From contig JBHGNT010000010.1 in the NCBI GenBank assembly GCA_043228905.1, forward strand, positions 14,942,001 to 15,006,000: DNA of 64,000 bases, written 5' to 3'. The notes under the pieces were generated by a model. It saw only the letters and a list, made by a program, of their open reading frames with translations. It made no database searches and was not told where the DNA came from. The DNA comes from Azolla caroliniana (Eukaryota > Polypodiophyta). The position numbers were made by a program, and so were the translations under genes. Position 1 is the stretch's first letter, and each line of letters begins with the position of its first letter. Positions 23,343 through 34,250 of the stretch are shown here, piece by piece.

Positions 23343-25600
23343 TTACTTATAGCCTTTTGAAATTACTCCAAGAATCTCTTCGTGAGAGTTAGTTATGATT
23401 TGGCAAGAAAATATTCTATAGTTAGTTTTTTGTTTACTTTTCTTCCGATTCATCCTTGAATGGATTTTTCGGCATGTGTCCACGATATGGTTTAAGCTGG
23501 AAACCATTGACCCATTTCGGTAAAATCTCACTGATAGGGTTCCCAATTGATACGTACCATTTTTACTGTTCATGATCCAAACTGGTCCCGTCCATCTAAA
23601 CCGAAGTTTTCCTGGCATCGCCCCCATCTTGGTCTAGAAAACCAGTACTGGTTTCCCGATTCTGAATTCAGATTCGGTTTTCCGTCGGTGTTGATTTACA
23701 AATGCCTTGGTTTGCCTTTGCTTGTGCTCTAAAGCTGTCATAGCTTGTAGTCGGTCTTCTTCTAACAACAATAAAGATTCTTTCCGAATTTGCTCCGACT
23801 GTAGTTCATTTAATTTTTCGGTTGCTTGTATTCGGAGTGTCGGGATCTGGAATTCGATTGGCATCACTGCCTCCAATCCAAAAGCCATTCGGAAAGGTGT
23901 TGATTTAATAGATGTTTTGTACGACGTGCGATATGCCCATAAAACACTATGCAACTTTTGATCCTAGTCCGTACGATTCTTATTTACTATCTTCTTGAGT
24001 ATTGTCTGGAGGGTTTTGTTTGTCGACTCCGCCAATCCATTCGCTTGTGGATAGTAAGGAGTGCTTTTCTTATGAACCACTGCATAGTAGGTAGACAATT
24101 CATGAACAAGTTTGTTAATGAAATGCGTACCTTGATCGCTCACTAATTCTATTGGGCAACTGAATCGACACCATATACTTTCATACAAAATTTTTGCTGT
24201 TGAAGCTACCGTATTATCCCTAAGAGCTTTAGCTTCTACCCACTTCGTACAGTAGTTAGTAGTCCGTACGATTCTCATTTACTATCTTCTTGAGTATTGT
24301 CTGGAGGGTTTTGTTTGTCGACTCCGCCAATCCATTCGCTTGTGGATAGTAAGGAGTGCTTTTCTTATGAACCACTGCATAGTAGGTAGACAATTCATGA
24401 ACAAGTTTGTTAATGAAATGCGTACCTTGATCGCTCACTAATTCTATTGGGCAACTGAATCAACACCATATACTTTCATACAAAATTTTTGCTGTTGAAG
24501 CTACCGTATTATCCCTAAGAGCTTTAGCTTCTACCCACTTCGTACAGTAGTTAGTAGTCCGTACGATTCTCATTTACTATCTTCTTGAGTATTGTCTGGA
24601 GGGTTTTGTTTGTCGACTCCGCCAATCCATTCGCTTGTGGATAGTAAGGAGTGCTTTTCTTATGAACCACTGCATAGTAGGTAGACAATTCATGAACAAG
24701 TTTGTTAATGAAATGCGTACCTTGATCACTCACTAATTCTATTGGGCAACTGAATCGACACCATATACTTTCATACAAATTTTTTGTTGTTGAAGCTACC
24801 GTATTATCCCTAAGAGCTTTAGCTTCTACCCACTTCGTACAGTAGTTAGTAGCCACTATAATATATCTATTGCCTGTTCTTACTGCTGCCGGTTTGAAAG
24901 GGCCTACAAAATCCAACCCCCATTTCTGGAAAGGTTCAAGAGGTAACACCGCTTGAAATGGCCTTCGGTCCCTTTCTGTCGGTTGTCCCATACGTTGGCA
25001 TAAATCACATTTTCGACAATATTCGACTGCATCCTTCATCACTGTCGGCCACCATAACCCACTGTTCCATATTTTTCTTGCTGTGGTTTCCCCAGCATAG
25101 TGTCCTCCTGCAATTCCACAGTGTGATTCCCGAAGAATGACCGATTTTTCGAATTGTCGTATTGTTCTTCTCCAAATACCATCTGCTCCTTTATGATACA
25201 GAGTGTCATTCAAAAGACAAAAATTACGACCCCATACCGCCAACCTTTTCCTTTCGTCTGCCGATAGATGTTCGGGTGGTAACCCTGTTGTAAGAAAGAT
25301 TGTCATTTCTGAGATCCAACCATCCTCACTTTCTTCATTTACACCCTGTGCATTTACTGCTTCCTCTCGAAAAAGTTGACCATCCGGAAAATCATCCTTG
25401 ACACCCGTGCCTTCTTCTCTTGACTCTAGTTGACTGAGATAATCGGCCACTGCATGCTGTACTCTTGGCCGATGTAAAATGTCGAATTTGAATTCTTGGA
25501 GTAGAAGAGTCCATCTTGCTAACTTGCCAGTTAACTCTTGTTTCGAGACCAAATAAAGAAGAGCCGAATGATCAACATGAAATGTAAACTTTTTCCCCAA
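23343..25600 (-). pseudogene. gypsy C RNase H end and integrase, with internal triplication
   Basis: Begins with the RNase H end (FHVDHSALLYLVSKQE). The integrase zinc domain is ESHCGIAGGHYAGE...YCRKCDLCQRMG, followed by the core: first Asp in WGLDFVGPF, second in VSDQGTHF, Glu in NGLAESTNKTLQT. The segment holding the second Asp and the Glu is present three times (295-bp units), so translation runs off frame after the first copy. The C-terminal part resumes in another frame at 23954-23343 (RTSYKTSIKSTPFRMAFGLE, RFRWTGPVWIM). The stop at 25610, just upstream, reads as CGA changed to TGA. Non-functional. Confidence 0.85.
23967..24851. repeat. 295-bp tandem triplication inside the gypsy C integrase
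   Basis: Three copies begin at 23967, 24262 and 24557 (each starting GTCCGTACGATTCT) and end with CGTACAGTAGTTAGTAG. They differ at only a few positions, so the event is much younger than the element. The unit is not a multiple of three. Confidence 0.95.
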
Positions 25601-25609
25601 AAGATAGTG

Positions 25610-26692
25610 TCAAAACTTATTGACACTATAGATCATTCCTAAAGCTTCCCTCTCAGTGGTAGAGTAATTTCTTTCTGCTGTCGAGAGTTTCCGACTAGCA
25701 TAGTAAACTGGCCTGTACCAATTCAGTTCGGTTAACTGCATTAATACACTCCCAATTGCGATGTCCGATGCGTCGACAAAAACATGGAATGGCTTATTCC
25801 AATCAGGTGGTTGAACAACTGGAACTTTGGACAACATTTTCTTCAGACAATCATATGCATCCTGTTCCACAGTTGTCCACTGAAAAGGAACGTTGTGTAC
25901 TGTTGTATGTAAGGGAATGGCGATATCCGCAAGATATCTTATCATTCGGCTAAGCCATCTTATTTGCCCCAAAAACCGACTGAGAACTTTAGCATTTGTG
26001 GGTGCCGGTGCTTCCAGTATGGCTTTAACCTTGTCAGAGTCCACTGCAATTCCTTCCTGACTGACAATATGGCCTAATAATGTGCCACTAGTGACCCCGA
26101 ATGCACATTTAGCTAGATTTAAACTAAGCCGTCCTTCCCGACATTTCTCCAAACATAGTCGTAAATGCTCAAAATGTTTGGTTTTCTGACTATAAATAGC
26201 AAAATCATCCAAAAATACTTCCATAAAGGCAGGAATGTAATTCCCAAATATTTCCTTTATCACTCTTTGAAATGTCGTCGGAGCGGTCTTCAAGCCAAAC
26301 ATCATTACTACTGCTACAAACACTCCCCATTCTGTAACAAAAGCTGTCTTTTCTTGATCTTCCGGATTCATCCGAATCTGATTATAACCACTAAAATCAT
26401 CTAGGAAACTATATACTTCATGGCTAGCTACCGCATCCAATATACCATCCGTAAATGGTAATGGAAACGCATCCGTAACGGTAGCCGCATTTAGTTTCCG
26501 GTAGTCGACACATACCCGAATTTTGCCATTCTTTTTCGGAACTACGACGATTGGACTTAACCATGTCGATTTTTTCACCGGACGAATAAACCCTACTTTC
26601 AAAAGTTTATCTATTTCTTCTTTAACTTTAATAGCATAATTAGGATTTAATGGGTACCTGCGTTGTTGAACTGGCTTTGCATCCTTATGCAA
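25610..26692 (-). pseudogene. gypsy C reverse transcriptase and RNase H start
   Basis: Ty3/gypsy RT with all usual blocks: RRYPLNPNYAIKVKEEIDKL, WLSPIVVVPKKNGKIRVCVD, YRKLNAATVTDAFPLPF, FSGYNQIRMNPEDQEKTAFV, VFLDDFAIYS (catalytic Asp-Asp), LLGHIVSQEGI and FLGQIRWLSRMI. The RNase H start follows (FHVFVDASDIAIGSVLMQ). MFGLKTAPTTFQR replaces the common MPFGLKNAPATFQR. The frame is open across 360 codons, but the flanks have stops (25610 and several before 26692). The residue shown as the first Met is a TTG codon, so this is an internal slice of the polyprotein and not an ORF start. Confidence 0.9.
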
Positions 26693-28594
26693 GTTGATTT
26701 GATGTTAACAAAAAGTTGGATCTAGTCCCTTCATATCTTCAAAAGACTAGGCAAAGACATCCTTATATTGCTTTAATAATGCTGTTAACCTTTGTTTGTC
26801 CGCTTCTATCATATCCTTAGCAATGAGTACTGTTTTCAACTCATTGTCCCCATCTTCTTTTGCCAAATTTATTTCCTGCAATGCTGAAGGTTGAACTCGT
26901 TGGGACACCTTCATCTCTCTATCGGTAGCTTCTTGTTGGAGTCGTATCTCCTTCATTGCTTGCTCATCTATTGGCAATTCCTCCTGGGAATCCACATACG
27001 GCATCAAGGCTTGTAAAATATCTACTTCGAACAAAGGAATGATTTTCGGATTATCATCAAAATACTAATTTTCTTCGACCTCGTCTAATCCTTCCATCAT
27101 ATTGACAGACTCAACATACACAGGCAAACACTGTTTGCTTGTCGCAACCTTGTTCTGTGTTGAAACCCGGATTTTCGTTTTGCCTTTTCTGAATGTTAAT
27201 TGATTCTGATTCCAATTCTGCTTGATGTTAGCAGTCTTTAACCACGGTCGCCCTAATAACAAAGGATATGCACCAGGAGCTTCCAAATGAAGAATGACTG
27301 CTGATATCAAAAAACTATGACCACCCAATACCACCTCTAATTGGTGGAGTAAACCAATTGGTCGTACCCTAGTGGTATCCGCCATTCTTAGCCAAAATGG
27401 GCAAGCTTCCCATTTAGTAATTCCCAACCTATCACAGGTGGTTTTATTAATGACATTCACTCCTGAGCCCCCATCGATAATCGTATTTTCAATTTCCTGA
27501 CCCTGAATTATTACTTTAATTGATGGATTTTGCTCATCCATGATTGAAGGGCTGGTGCTCGGCTGACTATAATGTACCGATACTTGTTCTGACCCCTTTT
27601 GGGCAATCAATGTTGCCACTTTTTCTGTAAATCTAGGGTCCAACTTCAGTAATCCGGTCAGTGGTAATGATACTTGGCAATCTGCCAAGAGCTTCCAAGT
27701 TTCATCTTGTTCTGGTACAACAATAACTCTTGGTAATTCGGTAGCTTGGTTAATTTCATTGTCTTGGAGCATCCGGTTTACATTATTTTTGTTTGCTTCC
27801 TCTACCCATTCCTTGGCTGCTTTCCGGATTGCTTCTTGAATCTCCAACTCCGATTGTTTACTTTTGCTTCTAGTGGTTACTTGCTGTATTTCCGGTATAA
27901 CCATATTAACCGCTGGTCCTTTTCCTTTAGCAGGACATTGATTAGCATAATGACCAGTTTGACGGCAAATATAACAAGTAGGAACAAATGTTCCACTTCC
28001 CTCTCCTTGCTCAAACTGACTAGTCCCATCATTTTGCATAAATTGTTGACCATCATCCGAAGATTCCTGAAACTGTCGTGAGGCTTTCGGTTTGTAGAAT
28101 CTTTTATTTTTATACTGGTTCTGCTTAAACCGTCCTCCATCCGGCGATTGCTGAAATTATCGTGAGGCTTTCGGTTTGTAGAATTTTTTATATTTATACA
28201 AGTTCTACTGATTCATATTCGGTGTTACCGAGAATTCTTGATTTTGTTGAAAATTATTTTGTTGAAAATCTTGATTGTGCTGAAAATTATTTTGTTGAAA
28301 AGTTGGATTCTACTGGAATTTATTTTGTTGAAAGGCTTGATTTGTTTGAAAATTATTTTGTTGACTTTGTGGAAAACTCTTTTGTTGGTATCCATTACTG
28401 AACGAATTGTGGTTATTGTGGTACCCGTTTTCCGGAAAAATTTGTCTTACCGGAGCCGTCGTCTTATTGAGCAAATTATACTCACATTGCTCGACCGAAT
28501 GAAGTTTAGAATGACATATTGTGCAATGTGTACACAGACTACATTCGATCGTCGAATGTCCGGTATTTAAACAAGTAGTACACTGAACTGCTTG
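26693..28594 (-). pseudogene. gypsy C gag C-terminal region, zinc knuckles and protease
   Basis: In the same frame as gag. Two consecutive CCHC knuckles, CTTCLNTGHSTIEC and CTICHSKLHSVEQC, lie near 28560-28480. A Gln/Asn-rich stretch built on FQQNNFQ follows (about 28380-28235). A third knuckle, CYICRQTGHYANQC, lies at about 27985-27930. The retropepsin motif is IIDGGSGVNVINKTT at about 27483-27440 (Asp-Gly-Gly instead of Asp-Ser/Thr-Gly). A linker runs to the RT. Point stops at about 28313, 27065 and 26747 (the last probably TGG to TAG), and a further stop near 26705, inactivate it. Confidence 0.8.
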
Positions 28595-29425
28595 TCAAAA
28601 TTGCAACTCCTCCATCATTTGTAGTGTACGATTTAACACTGACATATCCATACTTCGTACATTTATCGGCTGTTGGCCCATAACGATTGCCTTATCAATC
28701 ACTTGCTCGATATTCTGATTCCCGAAATCGAACACCTTCAGTGTTGTTCGTAATGGTTCACGAATTGCTTCAAGGAATACATCCTTCAATTCATCGTCCA
28801 GAATAGGCCTAGAAATTTGCAGTTGCAAATTCTGAAAACAAATCACAAATTGCGACACCGTTTCCTGCTACTCCTGATACAACGCATAAAATTGCGCTAT
28901 CAAATCTTTTTGAGGTATTTGACGATGAAATAATTGCAGAAATTTACTGTTAACTTGTTCGAATGTTTCGAACCCATGGAGACCATTTTGCGCAAACCAA
29001 TTAGCGGAATAACCCTCCAATGACAAAACGAACTCATCAATCTTTGACTTATCTTCGGTTTCCGCCGACAATCTCTGAGCTCCATGATTAATCTCCCATG
29101 TTGTCAGAAAATCCCTCACATGCACTTCTGCATCAGCTCCCTCACGAAACTTCGAGTACGGATAAGGCATATTGTCCTCACTCCATATATCGTAAAATGA
29201 TACCTCTTTCGGCTGATTTTCGTCGGAAGACTGGCTATCAGTTAAATCAGGAAGTACCAACCAACTTCTAATTGTTTCCGGCTGTAATCCCTCAATCGAT
29301 TTTGTCTCTAGCGTCTTTGTAACAGAACGCGTACGAGGATGTTTACAACTGACTGGTGTATTCGGACCATACGACATCCATTCGTCTTGTTCTCTGCTAT
29401 GTGCAGATGTAACCGGGCGTGCCAA
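28595..29425 (-). pseudogene. gypsy C gag (capsid region)
   Basis: Retrotransposon gag with the plant gypsy capsid pattern: YSANWFAQNGLHGFETFEQV, FLQLFHRQIPQKDLIAQFYALYQE and AIREPLRTTLKVFDFGNQN. The first ATG in frame is at 29381 (MSYGPNTPV); the frame is open upstream to the LTR. TAG at 28868 splits capsid (a CAG-to-TAG change would explain it) and TGA at 28595 ends the second half. It packages element RNA in cytoplasmic particles in living relatives. Confidence 0.82.
29411..29425 (-). promoter_or_regulatory. primer-binding-site candidate of gypsy C
   Basis: On the minus strand TTGGCACGCCCGGTT lies ten bases inside the 5' LTR end. Position and TTGGC start fit a gypsy primer-binding site; the tRNA is not assigned. 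A similar TTGGCATGCCCGTGGG stands in the opposite orientation just inside the other LTR (20228-20243). Confidence 0.5.
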
Positions 29426-29435
29426 AATTATACTG

Positions 29436-29882
29436 TATTGTTCAGTCGACGATTACTATTTTGCCGACATAGTATAAGACGAACGTTCGTATCAAACGTT
29501 CTATCAAGAAGTTGTGGTTAGACGAATAGATACGAATTATCTGTAAACTTATCGGTGATAACAGACACCGAGATCGTGACTTATGTAATATAGTTTAGAC
29601 AGAAATAAATAGATGACAAGAAGCAATCCGTACACAGAGATTTCTTAACCAAACTTTATATTACGAAATACAACGATAGATTTTTATAATGCCTCTGGTT
29701 CCTTTTATAGGTAACCCGAAGGTCTTTTCTCATCAAGAAATCCTATTGCCTATAATTATCAAGAACTAACTATGTCCTATTCGGCTCTCTGCTGAGTCAT
29801 CGATCTGAACTGTCGATTCGACTCCGACTCCGACTCCCAACATCTTTCCGACTCCGATGTATCTATACTTGTCCGGGTAACA
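29436..29882 (-). repeat. gypsy C 5' LTR
   Basis: 447 bp, reading TGTTACCCGGAC...CTGAACAATA on the minus strand. Contains CCTATAAAAGGAACC as TATA box and a GTCGGAGTCGGAGTCG direct repeat near the left end of the element. Confidence 0.88.
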
Positions 29883-29887
29883 ACGAG

Positions 29888-31393
29888 TTATGGATGAAAG
29901 GGGGCGCGTCGGACCCAAGTTTATGAGATCTGGCTGGCATAGGACACCGGTTCACCGACATAACGCTACGAGAGCTCAAGGTCAGTAGGGATGGCTTTCT
30001 ACTGCCGGTGGAGGAGGAACGGTTTCAGAGAATGCTCGGGAGGCACGGGAAGGCCTTCACATTCTCATCGGAAGTGATCGGGTGCGTAGACCCGACGGTC
30101 GTTGAGCCGACGATTATCTTCATGGTACCGCATGTGCCGTGGAATCTCAAACCAATTCTAGTACCTAGAGCTCACATCTTGAAGCTAATGGAGTTACTGA
30201 AGCAGAAGGTGGAGATGGGCATCCTCGAACCGTTGAGTGCCCCATACTTGAATTGGTGGTTTACCGTGCCAAAGAAGAACGACACGTTGCACTTTATTCA
30301 AGACCTGCAACCGGTCAACAAGGTGACCATTCGGAACGCAGGAATCGGACCGACCATTCTCGAGTTCGTGGAGGCCTTCGCCGGAAGGTCAATTTACTCG
30401 GTTGGGGATCTGTACTCGGGGTACGACCAATTACAACTAGCCGTGGAGAGCAGGGATATTACGACAATGCGGACTCCTCTCGGCCTAGTGCGGATGTGTA
30501 CCCTTCCGCAAGGGGGGACAAACTCGGTAGCGCACATGGTGAATGTGATGAATAAAGTGCTAAGGGACTACATCCCGGAAATCACCATGCCGTTTTTGGA
30601 TGACATTCCGATCAAGGGATGTCTGGTGGAGGATAAGAACGAAACGGTTGGACCGGACGAGTGTCGGAAATTTGTCTCGGACCACATCGGAGACTGCGAG
30701 AAGGTGCTACAAAAGCTGGAAGGCGCATGACTCACCTTCTCCGGGGAGAAATCGAATTTCAGACAGTCGGAAATCATGGTCGTCAGACACCTGTGCGGGC
30801 CTTATGGCCGGAAATCGTCTCCGGCTAAGGTGGAAGCTATCTCCGTGATGAAGGAAGACTGTAGGTCGGTTACAGAAGTCCGGAGGTTCTTGGGAGCTTG
30901 CGCGTTCTACTACATTTGGATCCCACATTATGCCCATATCGCGGAGCCGCTCTATAGGTTGTTGAAGAAAGGGCGCAAGTTGGAGTTGGGTGGGGAGCAT
31001 GTGGAGTCAGTCTGGAAAATGAAAGAAGTGATTGCCGTGGCACCGACACTCCGGAAAGCGGTCTATGGTAAACATGTTCCAATTTATGTAACCGTAGACA
31101 CGAGTCCGATCGGAATCGGATGGGTGATCAACAAGAAGGATGAGAACGGCACGAGGTTCCCCATCCGGTTCGGTGCGAAAGTACTTAGCGAGCGACCACG
31201 AGGATACACCCAGGTTAAACGCGAACTTTGGGGTATCGTTTCGGCGGTCAAGGCCGACAAAGACTACCTGATAGGGACGAAGGTAATAATAGAGATGGAC
31301 TGGCTACTGATTCTCGGTATGGTTTCCGAATGCGCGACGCCAGACCTAACAATGCTCAGGTGGATAGCGTACATTAAGTCCCTGAATCTGTAG
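29888..31393 (+). pseudogene. gypsy A reverse transcriptase and RNase H
   Basis: RT blocks: VPHVPWNLKPILVPRAHI, PYLNWWFTVPKKNDTLHF, IQDLQPVNKVTIRNAGIGPT, LYSGYDQLQLAVESRDITT, MRTPLGLVRMCTLPQGGTN, MPFLDDIPIKG (catalytic Asp-Asp), then VRRFLGACAFYYIWIPHYAH. RNase H: VTVDTSPIGIGWVIN and FGAKVLSERPRGYTQVKREL. TGA at 30728 (Arg in gypsy B) splits the RT, and TAG at 31391 ends the RNase H; the frame is otherwise continuous from 30008. The IQDLQPVNKVTIRNAG and FLDDIPIKG blocks differ clearly from the RT of gypsy C and resemble elements I remember from bryophytes, ferns and basidiomycetes. Confidence 0.88.
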
Positions 31394-33525
31394 ATTCGGC
31401 ACATCTCTGGGAAGGACAACGCCATGGCCAACATGCTTTCGAGCGCGAGGTTTGATGACGAGGGCGGCATGGTTTTAGAGGACGAGGAAGTCGGCGTGGA
31501 CTTCTTCGAGACGGCTTACGTGACAACGAGAAAGGGGGGCAACGAGGTCGATGAGAGCAATTACGACGGGGAGTGGCTCTAGATCGGTGGGTTCCTGAAA
31601 ACGATGACGTCGGACAACGTGGACAAAGGAAGAGGCTAACCGGATCCGGAAGAAAGAGTACCGATTCTTCCTACGGGACAGAAGCATATGGAAACACCTG
31701 AAGAAGCGAGATGGCGTCCCACTTCGGGTAGTGGTGAGGAAGGAGGAGCAAGAAGCATTGTTGATGGCGTACCACGAGAGTCCTTGGGTTGGACATCAGG
31801 GGACATGGGCCACGTTCGAGAAGCTGAAGGAGAAGTACTGATGGCCATGAGTAAAGATATACCGGGACGTGCATCGGTTTGTAACGACTTGCGAAAGCTG
31901 TTAGATGCATTCACTTCAAGTGGATCGTGGATCTGGTAACGATGCCGATGGGGGTAGGGCAGATGAGATACCTGGTGCTAGCACGGGAGGACCTGATGAA
32001 CCAGGTGGAGGGCCGAGCATTACCGAACAAGACGACTGCGGCCATGTGCCGGTTCTTGATCGAAGAGGTGGTATGTCAGTACGGGTGCATAGGGAAGATC
32101 GTAGCGGACCGTGGAGAACTGGATGCACAAGAGGCAGAAGAGCTATTTGATCGGTTAGGGGTTAAACTCTCGTTCACCACGACGTACAATCCAGAGGCAA
32201 ACGGGAAGGTGGAACGCGGACATGGGCCAATCGTAAAGGCGTTCGTACAAGCATGTGAAGGCCAAGTCGGGAATTGGCCGTGACTCCTACCTTACATGTT
32301 GTGGGTGCACCGAACTACGCATAGTTCGGTAACCGGGTTCATGACAGCGGAGTTGATCTACGGGCAGAAGCCGATCATGACGATGGAGCGAACGATCTCC
32401 TCATGGGCCGCGTTGGACTGGAGAGACGAGATGAGCCGGGAGGAGCTGTTAGCGGTGCGAATCCGACAGCTCGAGCGATGACCGGAGGACGTGGAACGAG
32501 CAATGGCGAAGCTGCGTGCGGCAAGGACAAAGAACAAGGGGTGATTCGACTGGACTCACCGACTACAACCGAAGAAAATCGAGGAAGGAGACTGGGTTCT
32601 GGTCTACGACAGCTGCCTCGACAACTAGCACAAGGCGATGCGGAAATTTGCGAAGAGGTGGTTCGTGACGTGAACTCAAGGCTCCTTTTGCACAACGCTC
32701 GGCCACAACCGAGCTTAGGATCATACACAGAAAACGGGAAACAAATGCACGCGACACAAAGGAGAGAAAAGGTACACAAAATGTTTACATGGAAAACCCA
32801 AAGAGGGAAAAACCACAGCAACCCACAGACTGCAAACTATCACTATGTTGGAATGTACAAAACAGTGAGTTCACGGAGGCAACGACCTCGTGCTCACGAT
32901 CTTCGCCACAGGCGGCGGTTACAACAGAGGCAACGACCTCTTTCTCTCTCTCTCTCTCTGTACACTGTTACGTGCTCTCTCTTCTTCTTGCACCAACAAG
33001 AAAATAACAACAACAGTAACTAAAAGTTTGCCCTAAGTCATATTTATACTAATATGACTTTTCGGATATTTACAAATATAGCCTCGATGGACTCTCAAAA
33101 ACATATTTACGAATATGTCTCTTCATCCGGTTCTCACCGGGTCTGCACCATCCGGTTCTCCGTAGCCGGGTACTCCTCATCCGGTCTTCACCGGGTCTGT
33201 ATCATCCGGCTCTCCGTAGCCGGCTACTCCTCATCCGGTTTCGGCCGAGGCCTATCGGCCTCGGCCGAGCTTGTTCATCGGCACTGTTCTTCTCCCTTCC
33301 CATCCGGAGGGACCTGTCTCCCAACAGTTCGGGCCTTATGGGGTGATAAGCACCAACGACAACGGCACCTACCATCTCGCGGAGCTCGACAGAACGAGAA
33401 TAGCTGTGCCGGTGGCTGGGAAGAGGATCAAGGCGTTCAAGAAGGGGCACGAGGACGAACCGGATCCAGAGGACATGGATAGCGACGACAACCGGTTAGG
33501 AGCGGATGGTGTCAGGAGATCGTAA
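31394..33525 (+). pseudogene. gypsy A integrase and pol C-terminus
   Basis: Tether and zinc region at 31660-31890 (VVVRKEEQEALLMAYHESPW, GHQGTWATFEKLKEKY). The core has first Asp in WIVDLVTMPMG (about 31925), second in IVADRGELD (about 32098) and Glu in YNPEANGKVERGHGPIVKAF (about 32190). The C-terminal region has MERTISSWAALDWRDEMS and, beyond the solo LTR, ISTNDNGTYHLAELDRTRI. Stops and a frameshift near 31900 inactivate it. The solo copia LTR (32666-33326) interrupts the C-terminal region. Confidence 0.82.
32666..33326 (-). mobile_element. solo copia LTR inside gypsy A
   Basis: 661 bp, opposite in orientation to gypsy A. Plus-strand ends are TGACGTGAACTC and CTGTCTCCCAACA, flanked by a perfect TSD GTTCG (32661-32665 and 33327-33331). 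Closest to the solo LTR at 19336-19929. It contains a duplicated segment of about 54 bp rich in CATCCGG (33120-33230) and the palindromic TATA region at about 33030-33065. Confidence 0.92.
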
Positions 33526-33603
33526 GATAAGTGTGGGCCGGTCTTCTCCGAGAAAGGTCTATTCTGGCGCATACCGATGGATGCTTGGTTAGGTGGGGGT
33601 GGA

Positions 33604-34250
33604 TGTCGTGGAGAAAACCGTCCCTAGGAGGAATCGGTGAATAGAAAGCGTGAACCGGCCCTTACACGCGGGCACATGTTTTGATGTATCGCGCATAGTT
33701 AGGTACAGGTCGGCGATGTGAATATCCTAGGTAGCGCGTATGCATTAGGTAGGGAATCGAGGAGTATCTCTATCCAAAAGGATAGAGAATAAAAGTGATG
33801 TAACAGACTATAACGTCTCTCTCTCCTTGGGCTATAAAAGGGGAGGAAAGGGGACTGAGTGGGGATCGTGTTGTAGAGGACGAAGTGCTATTAGACTGGG
33901 ACTGAGCTCTTCTCCTCTGTCTTTCATCGTTCTCTGCAGGTTTTGGGAGGCTGGCTCTGCTTCATGGAAAGCCCGAGTGCTTCCGGCAGAGGCTCCATCT
34001 CGTGTTGTCCGTGTGCGTTGTGTGAGTTTGTTGTCAGCATGTTGACGCTTACCGGCTAACCGGTTGTAACTTTGATCATAAGTATATATTAGCCTTATTC
34101 GTAGTTCGATCTTTGTTGTGAGTTCTTTGTGTATTTGTGCGCGCGGCTCGACCGTGGTTTTGTGTCGCTCCTCCCTCCGTCCGGTTATTCCCCGGTTCAG
34201 GGCCCCCGCAGTCCCGCCTTGGTTTCTCTTGCGTGTGCAGAATAACACGA
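33604..34250 (+). repeat. gypsy A 3' LTR
   Basis: Starts TGTCGTGGAGAAAACCG and ends AATAACACGA, two bases short of the 5' copy. TATA box GGGCTATAAAAGGGG at about 33829-33843. The loss of the terminal CA and of a TSD points to a rearranged right border. Confidence 0.92.

Larger units (their letters stand above)
19165..29882 (-). mobile_element. gypsy C: Ty3/gypsy element with accessory ORF, inserted in gypsy A
   Basis: LTRs are 19165-20226 (3' LTR, interrupted by a solo copia LTR) and 29436-29882 (5' LTR); on the minus strand they start TGTTACC and end ACAACA or ACAATA. Flanks are GCGAG (19160-19164) and ACGAG (29883-29887), four of five bases matching. The minus-strand order is gag, zinc knuckles, protease, RT, RNase H, integrase, then a large extra frame before the 3' LTR. 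Gag through integrase keep one frame with only point stops until a 295-bp triplication inside the integrase. RT motifs VFLDDFAIYS and FPLPFTDGILD place it in Ty3/gypsy, probably a non-chromovirus lineage. Not autonomous now. Confidence 0.9.
15899..34250 (+). mobile_element. gypsy A: degenerate Ty3/gypsy LTR retrotransposon with nested insertions
   Basis: The LTRs are 15899-16546 and 33604-34250 (TGTCGT...ACGACA; the 3' copy stops at ACGA and lacks the final CA). The internal order is gag, protease, RT, RNase H, integrase on the + strand, ending at a purine-rich tract (GGTTAGGTGGGGGTGGA, 33587-33603) just before the 3' LTR. Two elements are inserted: gypsy C (19165-29882) and a solo copia LTR (32666-33326). 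Many stop codons and some frameshifts make it non-autonomous. The bases flanking the two LTRs (AATGG on the left, TAACG on the right) do not match, so the 3' border has been altered. Confidence 0.9.

Noticed and set aside
19165-29882. Gypsy C as an endogenous pararetrovirus because of its extra ORF
   Set aside because: It has two LTRs, an integrase and a near-TSD; there is no movement-protein or caulimovirid arrangement.
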